Source: Splendidivirga corallicola (GTDB lineage Bacteria; Bacteroidota; Bacteroidia; Cytophagales; Cyclobacteriaceae). From it: a stretch of 64,000 nt of DNA. This document shows, piece by piece, positions 18,868 through 27,745 of this stretch (its first letter is position 1; every line of letters begins with the position of its first letter). The notes below the pieces were generated by a model, which was not told where the DNA came from, searched no databases, and worked only from the letters and a program-made list of their open reading frames with translations. The DNA is taken from NCBI GenBank assembly GCA_030442035.1, contig JAUJEA010000007.1:186001-250000 (forward strand). The letters run 5' to 3'. Position numbers and translations under genes: made by a program.

Positions 18868-19500
18868 ATGAATGAGGTTATAAGAAAGAAAGACATAGAA
18901 AGCGCTATGTCATACGAGGCGTATAGAAATTTGGTGACTGAAATGTTTGAGAATGGCAGCGCAACAGGAGGACAAACTGATGATGCTATGTTAAACTACA
19001 CAAAACTCAACCAACACAGAATGAAAAGGTTGGATAAAACAACCAAATTAAATGAAACACTAATAAAACAGGTAGAAGCGGTTTCTGAAAAGTGGTTCTG
19101 GATTGTGTTAACAGAAGGATGGTGTGGTGATGCTGCTCACAATATCCCTGTCATTCAGAAAATGGCCGAACTGAATAGCAACATTGAGCTGGGTTTCCTT
19201 TTACGCGATGAAAACTTGAACATTATGGATGCCTATCTTACCAATGGAGGGCGTTCCATTCCGAAATTGATTTGTTTAAGACAGGACACATTGGAAGAAG
19301 TAGGAACCTGGGGACCAAGACCTGCTCCGGTACAAAAGATGACCTTGGATCACAAGGAAAGCCCCAAAGAATCAAACCAGGACTTTTCCATCAGGGTTCA
19401 AAACTGGTACAATGGGGATAAATCCGAAACAATACAAAGGGAGTTTGAATCGCTTTTAAAGGAATGGACATTGACCAAAAGAACTGAATCAATTCATTAA
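18868..19500 (+). CDS. Thioredoxin-fold protein with WCGDA motif
   Basis: A 210-aa cytoplasmic protein of the thioredoxin_9-like group. After a helical N-terminal region it has FWIVLTEGWCGDAAHNIPVIQKM (about 77-99) and the cis-Pro region GGRSIPKLICL. The CxxC motif is replaced by C-G-D-A: Cys86 is present and the resolving Cys is missing, so a two-cysteine dithiol mechanism at this site is excluded. Related proteins carry the same WCGD motif, so this is a family property rather than a recent mutation. Its role is unknown, perhaps peroxidase- or bacilliredoxin-like (inference). Confidence 0.85.
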   Translation: MNEVIRKKDIESAMSYEAYRNLVTEMFENGSATGGQTDDAMLNYTKLNQHRMKRLDKTTKLNETLIKQVEAVSEKWFWIVLTEGWCGDAAHNIPVIQKMAELNSNIELGFLLRDENLNIMDAYLTNGGRSIPKLICLRQDTLEEVGTWGPRPAPVQKMTLDHKESPKESNQDFSIRVQNWYNGDKSETIQREFESLLKEWTLTKRTESIH

Positions 19501-19786
19501 CATTAAATAAAACTGGAGGAGTGAGGATATTCCGATCTCCTCTATTCCTTTTCCGGCTTAACGAAGACAAATGTTCATGAAATTGAACATTATGCTAATC
19601 TTTAGGAATAAAGTAAACTAAACACTTCAACACCTCAGTACAATACCACTTGTAATTTTCTAAGGAACTAGATAGCTCGAATGAATACGATGGCAGATGT
19701 TTAAATACGTTTATCATGCTCTTTATTGGAGATCTTAAAAATTTATGTTCATTTCACTTATTTTTAGGCTCCAAAATTGATTTTAC

Positions 19787-20239
19787 ATGATCGCTGTAGT
19801 ACAAAGAGTTTCCGAGGCCTCAGTTAATATCGCGGGTTCCGTGATTGGAAAAATTGAAGGAGGTGTCCTACTTCTATTGGGCATTGAGGAAGCAGATAAC
19901 CAGGAAGACATATCCTGGTTAAGCAAAAAGGTTGTCAATTTGAGAATATTCAACGATGAAGCAGGTATTATGAATAAATCTCTGATAGAGGTTGGTGGTA
20001 ATATTTTAATAGTGAGCCAATTTACCCTTCATGCCAGTACAAAAAAGGGGAACCGACCTTCCTACATAAAAGCTGCCAAACCTGATGTAGCGATACCAAT
20101 GTATGAGCGTTTCATTAGAGAAACCGAGCAGAATTTGGGTAGAAAAATTCAAACCGGAGAATTCGGTGCTGATATGAAAGTCCAGCTCACTAATGATGGA
20201 CCTGTAACTATTATTATTAATACAAAAGATAAAAAATAA
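19787..20239 (+). CDS. dtd: D-aminoacyl-tRNA deacylase
   Basis: Removes D-amino acids (and glycine) mischarged on tRNA. The 150-aa length is normal and the protein is near-canonical: it starts MIAVVQRVSEASVNI, has the catalytic SQFTLHA motif at about 77 and the NDGPVTI motif near the C-terminus (the usual 'gly-cisPro' segment is NGPVT, here N-D-G-P-V-T). A single base separates its stop from the next gene, so the two are translationally linked. Confidence 0.96.
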   Translation: MIAVVQRVSEASVNIAGSVIGKIEGGVLLLLGIEEADNQEDISWLSKKVVNLRIFNDEAGIMNKSLIEVGGNILIVSQFTLHASTKKGNRPSYIKAAKPDVAIPMYERFIRETEQNLGRKIQTGEFGADMKVQLTNDGPVTIIINTKDKK

Positions 20240-20240
20240 T

Positions 20241-20567
20241 ATGACCATTGAAGAAGCCCAAAAATTGGTGGATGATTGGATCAATACAACCGGTGTTCGT
20301 TACTTCAATGAACTAACCAATATGGCTATCTTAACGGAAGAGGTTGGAGAGGTTGCCAGATTGATTGCCAGAAAGTATGGAGAACAGTCTTTCAAAAAAT
20401 CAGACAAAGATAAGGAGCTGGCCGATGAATTGGCAGATGTATTATGGGTGCTTATCTGCCTGGCTAATCAAACCGGAGTGGACCTGACAGATGCGCTAAA
20501 GAAAAACATAGAAAAGAAAACCAAAAGAGATGCTAACAGGCATAAGGAGAATGAGAAGTTGAAATAG
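20241..20567 (+). CDS. MazG-like nucleotide pyrophosphohydrolase
   Basis: A 108-aa all-alpha NTP pyrophosphohydrolase. The metal-binding pattern is visible: EEVGEVARLI (ExxE-type) and ELADELADVLWVL (ExxD-type). Such short MazG-like proteins hydrolyse (d)NTPs or modified nucleotides in house-cleaning. It starts one base after the dtd stop, suggesting an operon of two quality-control enzymes. A start further downstream is not needed. Confidence 0.9.
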   Translation: MTIEEAQKLVDDWINTTGVRYFNELTNMAILTEEVGEVARLIARKYGEQSFKKSDKDKELADELADVLWVLICLANQTGVDLTDALKKNIEKKTKRDANRHKENEKLK

Positions 20568-20705
20568 TTTGTTGGTTCCAAAAAAGGCTCATTGCCTTGC
20601 TTTGACAAGATTTTAGATGAAAGGCTCAAGATGAAAGACTGTCTTTCTACTAAATACTTTCCACTTGTTACTGTAGCACAGACTTTTTTTGGGAGAGGGA
20701 GCTGA

Positions 20706-21419
20706 TTATACTCTTTTTAAATCAACAATCTCTTTTCCATTCAAAACCGGGACCACCTCAAACTTGTCTTCCTGTAAGCAGAATTTGATGTCTTCGGTAA
20801 CATTGAATTTCTGAAGACGCTGTGCATGGGATGAGTCTTTCAGAAAATCGTATAAATCATCCTTTGCTTGATTATACAGTGCCTGTGCAGCCATGGGCGC
20901 ATCGCATGACGGTCTTGCAAAATCTTTAAGTGATTCAACAAGAGCACCGGCAAACAGAGTATCTTCCAAGTTAAATTTCCCCTTCCAACCGGCACAAACA
21001 ACGACAATATCTTTTTCTACCCCTCTCAAATAATTTGCTATTGCTGTTTTATTAAGGAAAGAAGCAATCACCACTTTTGATGCATCCAAAGATTTCGAAA
21101 TCGCCAACGTACCATTTGTTGTAGTTACTGCAATGGACTTTCCCTTTACCGATTGATCCATATAATCAAATGGAGAGTTTCCTAAATCAAATCCATCTAC
21201 TTTTTGTCCATTTCTCTCACCAGCTATCAAATAACCCTGATCTCTCATTTTTTTACATTCCTCCAGCTTGGCAAAGGGAACAATGTGCTGAACCTCATTT
21301 GCAAACCCTGCTGTCATACAAGAGGTGGCCCTCAAAATATCAACTACCACCGCTGTTTTATCCCTTAGATCATATAAATGGATCAAATCCGGTGATAAAC
21401 AAACATCAATATTTTTCAT
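20706..21419 (-). CDS. comB: 2-phosphosulfolactate phosphatase family protein (ComB-like)
   Basis: A 237-aa Mg-dependent phosphatase of the ComB family. In methanogens ComB makes sulfolactate in coenzyme M biosynthesis; in bacteria the family is common and its physiological role is often unclear, so the substrate is uncertain. Motifs: VVVDILRATS near 25, AGERNG...GFDLGNSP at about 82-102, TTTNGT near 119 and CAGWKGKFNLEDTLFAGAL near 161-180. It is convergent to the mazG-like gene and divergent from the permease that follows. Confidence 0.88.
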   Translation of the reverse strand: MKNIDVCLSPDLIHLYDLRDKTAVVVDILRATSCMTAGFANEVQHIVPFAKLEECKKMRDQGYLIAGERNGQKVDGFDLGNSPFDYMDQSVKGKSIAVTTTNGTLAISKSLDASKVVIASFLNKTAIANYLRGVEKDIVVVCAGWKGKFNLEDTLFAGALVESLKDFARPSCDAPMAAQALYNQAKDDLYDFLKDSSHAQRLQKFNVTEDIKFCLQEDKFEVVPVLNGKEIVDLKRV

Positions 21420-21680
21420 CTGTTTATATTTTGCATTCTATTATATTTAGATTCTGACACGCTCCATAAACATCTCCAATCAATCAAACCTGATAGCTTC
21501 TTACAAATCAGAATTTTGGAAAGGGTCTTTTCCTTCAAGAATAAATCCCATCCATAAAATAAAGCGCAATATTACTAAATCCTTTGGTGATTTTTTAAAC
21601 AGCTCACTTAACGATATTTAACAAAGTTTAACGGTTTTTCACACAGCAATTTTGTCCCTTTAACTCAAAAAGAAAAACTC

Positions 21681-24128
21681 ATGTTCAACAACTACTTAAA
21701 AACAGCGCTAAGAAATATCTGGAAAACTAAACTAAGCTCATTTATAAATGTATTTGGTTTATCATTGGGTATTGCCTGTAGCATCTTAATTGTACTTTTT
21801 GTAAAAGATGAATGGACTTTTGATACCTTTCACCGTAAATCAGACAGGATCTACAGACCCTGGACTGAGACTGAACGTCGTAATGGTGAAATATCACAAA
21901 ATGTTGCAACCCCTTTTATTTTAGGCTCCACTCTAAAAGAGCATTTTGAAGAGATAGAGGACTACACATCTTTTAATGTTTTCAATGAACAAGTGATAAG
22001 AGGCGATCAGGCTTTTAATGAATTTGTAAACCTGGTGAGCCCCGGCTTCTTCAATATTTTTGATTACGAGGTTTTGAAAGGAAGTATTGATGGTGTCTTA
22101 AGTGATCCAAGCAATATTGTGATCACTGAAGGCATGCAGGAAAAATACTTTGGCAAAGACGATCCTATTAATCAAACCTTAAAAATTCGAGTAGGAGAAG
22201 AAGAAAAAGATTTTGTGGTCAGGGCTGTGATAATAGATACCCCATCCAATTCCAGCATTCAATTCAGCTTTGTTATTTCCGATGAAAATGCAAAGCTTCT
22301 TTTTCCGGAACAAATGCTGACCGGCTGGTTCATGATAAGTGGCGAAACATATGTAACACTAAAAGAAGGTGTTTCCTCAACGGATCTGGAGCAAAAGTTC
22401 CCAAGCATGGTCAGGGAATTGCTTGGTGAACGACTGGGGGACAGGATGTATGCTATCCATTTGCAACCCATTACCGATATTCATTTAAATACCGATATGC
22501 CCCCTGGATTTGCTCCTGTGAGTGATCCTATGTATACATTTATTTTGGTAGGCGTTGCACTACTGGTTTTAGCATTGGCATGTATCAACTTCGTGGTATT
22601 GAGTCTGAGTAGATCTATTACAAGGGCTCGCGAGATAGGAGTCAGAAAAGTAGTGGGAGCCTCCAAGGGTCAATTGGTTCAGCAATTTTTGTCAGAAGCG
22701 ACTTTACTGGCTTTTTTGTCATTGGTTATGGGTATTTGTATCGCCTATTTCACTTTGCCTTTGTTTAATGAACTGGCAGGAAAAAGATTAACCATCGAGA
22801 TCGACCCTTTTAATCTGGGCATATTTATGGCACTGGCACTTCTTGTTGGTTTGATTTCAGGAATTTATCCGGCCTTAGTATTATCTGGTTTCAGGCCTGT
22901 TAAAATTTTGAAGGGTGTTATTGATGTTGGAACCGGGAAACAATACATCAAGAAAATAATGGTTACAGGTCAGTTTGTTTTAAGCATTTTTTTGGTTACC
23001 TGTACATTGATCATGCATCGTCAACTGACTTATATTCAAAATAAAAACCTGGGATTTGACCAGGATCAGATAATCACTGTACCTCTAAATGTTTACGGTG
23101 CCAGAGGATTAAGGCAATCAATCAATCTAGGCATGCAGAAATCACAAAACTTTAAAAATGAGATAGCCACCAATGTCAATGTACTGGATGTAAGTGCCTC
23201 CTCTCAGGAATTCGGCCGAGGTAATTGGATACAAATTAGTTTTATTGACCAAGAGGATAATGCACATAATTTCTTCACAAATATTGTGGATTATAACTAT
23301 GGTAAAACGTTGGGCTTAGAGATTCTACAAGGAAGAGATTTTTCAAAAAATTCCTCGGCGGATGAACGCAGAGGCATTCTGGTGAATGAAGCATTTATCA
23401 GACATTTCAATCTCGAAAATCCAATCGGAGAAAGGATTCCTCATGAAGCCTTCACTGATCATGAAATTATAGGCGTGGTTAAGGACTTTAATTTTGCCTC
23501 TTTACACACAGCTATAGAACCATTGGTATTGAGTATGAACCATGAAATACCATTTAGTGGTGCCACAGGCATTAGCATAAATTCCTCTGTCACTCCAAAA
23601 TTATTTTTAAAAATTAAAGCGGGGGAAATACCTGAAACCTTGACTCAAATTGAAAACACCTGGAACCTTGTATATCCCGAGGAGCCCTTTACTTATGACT
23701 TCATTGACGAAACCTTAAAAGCGCAATATGTTCAGGAAAAGAACCTGGAAAAGATTATCAGCACTTCCACTATTTTAGCGATTCTGATTTCAGCTCTTGG
23801 TTTGTTTGCCCTGGCTACACTTGCTATGCGCTCTAAAGTAAAAGAAATAAGCATAAGAAAAGTGCTGGGTGCTCCTATGAAACACATTATCATTTTATTC
23901 ACAAAGGGTTATGTAACTATGATCGTGATTGCGCTGATCGTAACGGTGCCATTCACCTACTATGCCATGAATAAATGGTTGGATACCTTTGAATTTAAAA
24001 TTACCATTGGCCCTGACCACTTTCTGATCGGTGGACTCATCAGCCTAGGTGTTGCCATATTGACCATTGTTTACCATTCCTTAAAGCTGGCTATGACCAA
24101 TCCGGTCAATGGATTAAAAGAGGATTAA
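21681..24128 (+). CDS. MacB/FtsX-type ABC transporter permease
   Basis: An 815-aa permease of the large Bacteroidota group with two FtsX domains. It opens MFNNYLKTALRNIWKTKLSSFINVFGLSLGIACSILIVLFV (first helix). A periplasmic MacB-core domain follows, then a four-helix block at about 285-450, a second periplasmic domain and a C-terminal four-helix block with the conserved KVKEISIRKVLGAP. These proteins usually work with a separate ATPase in mechanotransmission-type export. No ATPase gene is adjacent, which is common for this expanded family. Substrate unknown. Confidence 0.92.
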   Translation: MFNNYLKTALRNIWKTKLSSFINVFGLSLGIACSILIVLFVKDEWTFDTFHRKSDRIYRPWTETERRNGEISQNVATPFILGSTLKEHFEEIEDYTSFNVFNEQVIRGDQAFNEFVNLVSPGFFNIFDYEVLKGSIDGVLSDPSNIVITEGMQEKYFGKDDPINQTLKIRVGEEEKDFVVRAVIIDTPSNSSIQFSFVISDENAKLLFPEQMLTGWFMISGETYVTLKEGVSSTDLEQKFPSMVRELLGERLGDRMYAIHLQPITDIHLNTDMPPGFAPVSDPMYTFILVGVALLVLALACINFVVLSLSRSITRAREIGVRKVVGASKGQLVQQFLSEATLLAFLSLVMGICIAYFTLPLFNELAGKRLTIEIDPFNLGIFMALALLVGLISGIYPALVLSGFRPVKILKGVIDVGTGKQYIKKIMVTGQFVLSIFLVTCTLIMHRQLTYIQNKNLGFDQDQIITVPLNVYGARGLRQSINLGMQKSQNFKNEIATNVNVLDVSASSQEFGRGNWIQISFIDQEDNAHNFFTNIVDYNYGKTLGLEILQGRDFSKNSSADERRGILVNEAFIRHFNLENPIGERIPHEAFTDHEIIGVVKDFNFASLHTAIEPLVLSMNHEIPFSGATGISINSSVTPKLFLKIKAGEIPETLTQIENTWNLVYPEEPFTYDFIDETLKAQYVQEKNLEKIISTSTILAILISALGLFALATLAMRSKVKEISIRKVLGAPMKHIIILFTKGYVTMIVIALIVTVPFTYYAMNKWLDTFEFKITIGPDHFLIGGLISLGVAILTIVYHSLKLAMTNPVNGLKED

Positions 24129-24193
24129 TGAGAATTATGAATTTTGAATGATTTGACTTGCTCTAAAAAGTTGAAAGGACAATTGTTAATGTT

Positions 24194-24240
24194 CAATTAC
24201 GAATTACGATTAATGTTTGCCATATCGTAATTCGTAATTG
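24194..24240. repeat. Perfect 17-bp palindrome between convergent genes
   Basis: Arms 24194-24210 and 24224-24240 are exact reverse complements, built from ATTACG/CGTAAT units, with a 13-nt loop. It lies between the permease (ends 24128) and gcvT (ends 24253), so it probably acts as a bidirectional terminator or mRNA 3'-end stabiliser. It has no T-tract of its own. It may be a dispersed intergenic repeat (inference). Confidence 0.75.
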
Positions 24241-24252
24241 ACAATTTGCAAT

Positions 24253-25335
24253 TTAAACAAGTGGCATTTTCCTGACAATGGCCTTTAAAGCCCTGTTCCT
24301 TACAGCAATATAAATTTCTGTTTCAGCTTTTGAGAACTCTTTGGTCACATAACCCATGCCTATTCCTTTTCCTAGCATAGGCGATTGAGTTCCTGAAGTC
24401 ACATAGCCAATTTTCTCACCTTCCACATTTTGGATATCATATCCATGTCTTGGTATACCACGATCAATCATTTCAAAACCAATTAACCTGCGTGTTACCC
24501 CTGCCTCTTTTTGTTTCAGCAAGTTTTCAGAATTTGTGAAGCTCTTGGTATACTTTGTGATCCAACCCAAACCCGCCTCATGAGGTGAGGTAGTATCGTC
24601 AATATCATTACCATACAGGCAGAATCCCTTTTCCAGTCTTAAAGTATCCCGTGCACCTAATCCAATGGGTTTGATGTCCTGCGATTTTCCAGCCTGCAGA
24701 ATCTTGTTCCATATGTCTACAGCGTATTCATTTTTTATATAAAGCTCAAATCCTCCAGACCCGGTATAACCTGTTGCTGAGATGATCACATCAGGAGCTC
24801 CTGCAAATTCACCAAAAACAAAACTATAATATGGAATTTCCGATAGATTGGTATCCGTCAAACTTTGAAGTGCTTCAACCGCTTTTGGTCCCTGTACGGC
24901 AAACAGGCTTATTTCATCCGAAACATTCGTCATATCCACACCTTCCGTATTAAATTTTGATATCCAATTCCAATCTTTCTCAATATTCGAAGCATTCACT
25001 ACTAACAAATACTCCGCTTCACTGATCCGATAAACCAATAGATCATCCACAATCCCACCTGTCTCATTGGGTAAACAAGAATATTGCGCCTTCCCATCTG
25101 TTAGCTTGGATGCGTCATTTGAAGTCACCCTTTGTATCAAATCAAGGGCTTTTGGTCCCTTAAGCATAAATTCGCCCATATGTGAGACATCAAATATTCC
25201 TACTCCATTTCTGACGGTATTATGCTCTTCGATATCGGAGGTATATCGAACGGGCATGTTATATCCGGCAAAAGGTACCATTTTAGCTCCAAGGCTTTCG
25301 TGAATGTCGTTTAATGCGATTTTCTTTAATTCCAT
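24253..25335 (-). CDS. gcvT: Glycine cleavage system T protein (aminomethyltransferase)
   Basis: Transfers the methylene group from aminomethyl-lipoyl H protein to tetrahydrofolate and releases ammonia. The 360-aa length is normal. Recognisable segments: [27 protein letters not shown] near the N-terminus, [12 protein letters not shown] at about 46-57, [15 protein letters not shown] near 185-200 and [34 protein letters not shown] at about 225-260. It is not clustered with gcvH or gcvP in the window. Confidence 0.96.
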   Translation of the reverse strand: MELKKIALNDIHESLGAKMVPFAGYNMPVRYTSDIEEHNTVRNGVGIFDVSHMGEFMLKGPKALDLIQRVTSNDASKLTDGKAQYSCLPNETGGIVDDLLVYRISEAEYLLVVNASNIEKDWNWISKFNTEGVDMTNVSDEISLFAVQGPKAVEALQSLTDTNLSEIPYYSFVFGEFAGAPDVIISATGYTGSGGFELYIKNEYAVDIWNKILQAGKSQDIKPIGLGARDTLRLEKGFCLYGNDIDDTTSPHEAGLGWITKYTKSFTNSENLLKQKEAGVTRRLIGFEMIDRGIPRHGYDIQNVEGEKIGYVTSGTQSPMLGKGIGMGYVTKEFSKAETEIYIAVRNRALKAIVRKMPLV

Positions 25336-25773
25336 TTGTTTAAAATTTACACCCCGCTGATGTTATGAGAAAAGTTTTGGGAAGACTTATGGTGTGTCTC
25401 ATTACTAGATCAGTGTGGTTAGTCCATGTTGATAAAAATTATTTTTGGTGGCAGCAAATGTAATATAAAGTCCCGAAGCTATGAAGCTTTATTTCAGATA
25501 ATATAAACCCAAATCATCACCGAAAACAGCCTTCAAAATGAAGCGTGCTACACTTTTCCTTCACATAAAAAAGTGCTATCTCTGAAACTTGTCTTCCATT
25601 AAAGCTATGTCGATTGAACAATATCAAATAGAAAATTTTTTGTCCTCACAAATCATTACAAATCAAACATTTACCAACATTCGATCATTTCTCAATTTCT
25701 CCAAATTTCTTTTTTGGCACAGGCTTTGTTTTTCACAGGATAGTTCATTCATGTTAAACTAAAATTTAAAGCC
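25336..25773. other. Intergenic region upstream of gcvT and the DUF4476 gene
   Basis: A 438-nt spacer between divergent genes that must hold both promoters. I see no exact TAnnTTTG box near either start, no riboswitch-like structure and no coding frame. Confidence 0.45.
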
Positions 25774-26553
25774 ATGAAAAAACTAATACTAATATTCGCG
25801 AGCATGTTGTTCTTGAGTTTTCAAGTAACCGCACGTCACGCATCCGTAATTTTTCGAGCAGAACATGGCGAGCCAATCATTGTAATTTTAGATGGAAACA
25901 AAATGAATGCAAGGCCAACGGACGTAGTTAAGCTAAGGAATGTTCATGCCGGACGCCATGACCTAAGGATTAAAGTATTTAAAAATGGTGTGACCAGAGA
26001 ACTGAGAAAACCCATATTCCTTAAAAGAGACTACAAAACAAAATTTGTTTTGTTCAGCAAAGGAAGAAGAGGTCCGATTTATTTGAACAAGGTAAAAGTA
26101 GAGCCATTATATAAACGGCATAACGGCAGTTATCATGGAGGATATCATTCCAATGATTACAACGGTTATTGCAATGATCCTTATCACAGTCATAACAATG
26201 GTCGCTATTACAATCATTATAATGATTATGATCGAAGAGGTTATGCTAACACCAACCATAGCTGTAGTTATGCTGAGCACCTAAATATTGACAAACTGGT
26301 ACACAGCATTAGAAGAAAGCATTATGATGATCAAAGATTGATCGTTGCTAAAAGTGCGATCAGAAAGAAAGGCATATTTGCCGAAGATATTAAGCGAATT
26401 ATGAAGCAGTTTTCTTTTGAAAGCTCAAGGGTAGAATTTGCTGCCTATGCTTACCACAAGACCTGCGATAAAGATAATTTCTATGTAGTGTATGATGCTT
26501 TATATTTTGATTCAAGCATCAGAAAGCTAGAAAGACAAATTCATGATTGGTAG
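25774..26553 (+). CDS. Secreted DUF4476-domain protein with a His/Asn/Tyr-rich linker
   Basis: A 259-aa exported protein. A signal peptide covers about 1-20 (LILIFASMLFLSFQVTA). A small beta-rich N-terminal domain (about 24-110) is followed by a low-complexity linker of Tyr, His, Asn, Gly and Asp (about 112-165). The C-terminal DUF4476 domain (about 170-259) includes LVHSIRRKHYDDQRLIVAKSAI and YAYHKTCDKDNFYVVYDALYFDSS. DUF4476 is found in Bacteroidota extracytoplasmic proteins; its function is unknown. The linker could bind metal, but that is only suggested by composition. Confidence 0.85.
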   Translation: MKKLILIFASMLFLSFQVTARHASVIFRAEHGEPIIVILDGNKMNARPTDVVKLRNVHAGRHDLRIKVFKNGVTRELRKPIFLKRDYKTKFVLFSKGRRGPIYLNKVKVEPLYKRHNGSYHGGYHSNDYNGYCNDPYHSHNNGRYYNHYNDYDRRGYANTNHSCSYAEHLNIDKLVHSIRRKHYDDQRLIVAKSAIRKKGIFAEDIKRIMKQFSFESSRVEFAAYAYHKTCDKDNFYVVYDALYFDSSIRKLERQIHDW

Positions 26554-26573
26554 TTTTGTTTTGTATTTAAGAG

Positions 26574-26604
26574 ACCCTTGTGACACCTGTTGCAGGGGTT
26601 TTTG
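26574..26604 (+). terminator. Intrinsic terminator after the DUF4476 gene
   Basis: A 7-bp stem (26574-26580 with 26593-26599, one G-U pair), whose 12-nt loop can partly pair, is followed directly by TTTTT. It lies 21 nt past the stop codon. Confidence 0.6.
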
Positions 26605-26645
26605 CTTTAAAAGCAGGTACTACTTTAAATGGATTAAGATAAGAA

Positions 26646-26693
26646 AAAAGCAGCTCATCTGTCGTTCATAATCAACCAAGACGAGCTGCTTTT
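26646..26693. terminator. 11-bp hairpin between convergent genes
   Basis: A perfect 11-bp stem (26646-26656 with 26683-26693, arms AAAAGCAGCTC/GAGCTGCTTTT) encloses a 26-nt loop. The A/T ends supply short T-runs on both strands, so it could terminate the HAD gene (minus) and back up the previous terminator (plus). Confidence 0.5.
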
Positions 26694-26805
26694 GTGTATG
26701 TGTGATTTATACTAAAGTAATTAAATCAAATGATATCCGAAAGAAAAAATTAAATTATTAAGTCTTTTGGAATCAACATATTCCAGCAAACATTTCTTTA
26801 AAAAA

Positions 26806-27492
26806 TCAGCCAGTATTTCTCGGTTTATTGGAATTCAAGTCGTGTAAAATGTGTTCATTAAACTCCGACAATGAGTTTAACTTCAGATCAGCAATACTGA
26901 ATTTCGGATGTCCACTCATGGAACTTTCCGGTATTGCTATGGTCTTCATCCTGGCTGCTTTTGCTGAGATCAGACCATTGAAAGAGTCTTCAATGGCCAA
27001 ACAGTTCTTCGGATCTATTCCCATCTTCCTGGCTGTACTTATATAAACCGCCGGATGAGGTTTTCCAAATTCCTCAAGTTCGGCCGAATGTACAACCTCA
27101 AACTTACTTCTGATATCAAGTTTATTTAAGACCGTTTCAATAATTTCCATCGCCGATGAGGAAGCGAGGGATAGTTTCAGTTTTAGATGTTGAATCATTT
27201 CTATTGCATTTTCCAAACCCTTCATGGCTTTACCATTTTCCAGAATTTGATCCCTGACTTTTTTGGTTATGGCAATTTCTACTTCCTTTTTGCTTAATCC
27301 ATTCCAGGGATATTGATCATACCAATATTTTACTACTTCATCCGTTCGTAATCCGACGGTCTGGTAGCACATTTCTTTGCTTAATTTAAGTCCTAATTCA
27401 CCGAATATCTCCATTTCTGCTGCTTCCCAAAAAGGTTCGGAGTCGATAATAACTCCATCCATGTCAAAAATTACTGCTTCTATCACCATCAA
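26806..27492 (-). CDS. HAD-family phosphatase (HxpB/beta-phosphoglucomutase-like)
   Basis: A 228-aa haloacid dehalogenase-type sugar phosphatase. HAD motif I is FDMDGVIIDSEP (nucleophile Asp near residue 9). Motif II is SLASSSA, motif III is the Lys in GKPHP and motif IV is IEDSFNGLISAKAA. The DGV(I)xDSEP form and a helical cap after motif I place it with the hexitol/2-deoxyglucose-6-phosphatase (HxpB, YniC) and beta-phosphoglucomutase groups. The exact substrate is uncertain. Confidence 0.9.
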   Translation of the reverse strand: MMVIEAVIFDMDGVIIDSEPFWEAAEMEIFGELGLKLSKEMCYQTVGLRTDEVVKYWYDQYPWNGLSKKEVEIAITKKVRDQILENGKAMKGLENAIEMIQHLKLKLSLASSSAMEIIETVLNKLDIRSKFEVVHSAELEEFGKPHPAVYISTARKMGIDPKNCLAIEDSFNGLISAKAARMKTIAIPESSMSGHPKFSIADLKLNSLSEFNEHILHDLNSNKPRNTG

Positions 27493-27745
27493 TTATTTGT
27501 CATTATTTTCAATGAAAATAATGCTTCTTGAAAGATTTAGAAAATTTAATTACGCTTTATCAATACTTTTAATCGCTTAATCAACAATCAGCTATTGAAA
27601 CGTTTGGGAATTCTAACAGGACAATACAAATAGCATAAAAAGTTTTTCGATAATTCTAACCCCTAAAAAATTCTTTTGAATTTTTTCATTAATTTTCTCG
27701 TTCGTTTTATTTTTTCCACATTATTCCAAATAACCTTAAATAGCA

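Noticed and set aside
25336-25773. A glycine riboswitch upstream of gcvT
   Set aside because: No paired-aptamer architecture or terminator can be seen, and this class is not expected in this phylum as far as I know.
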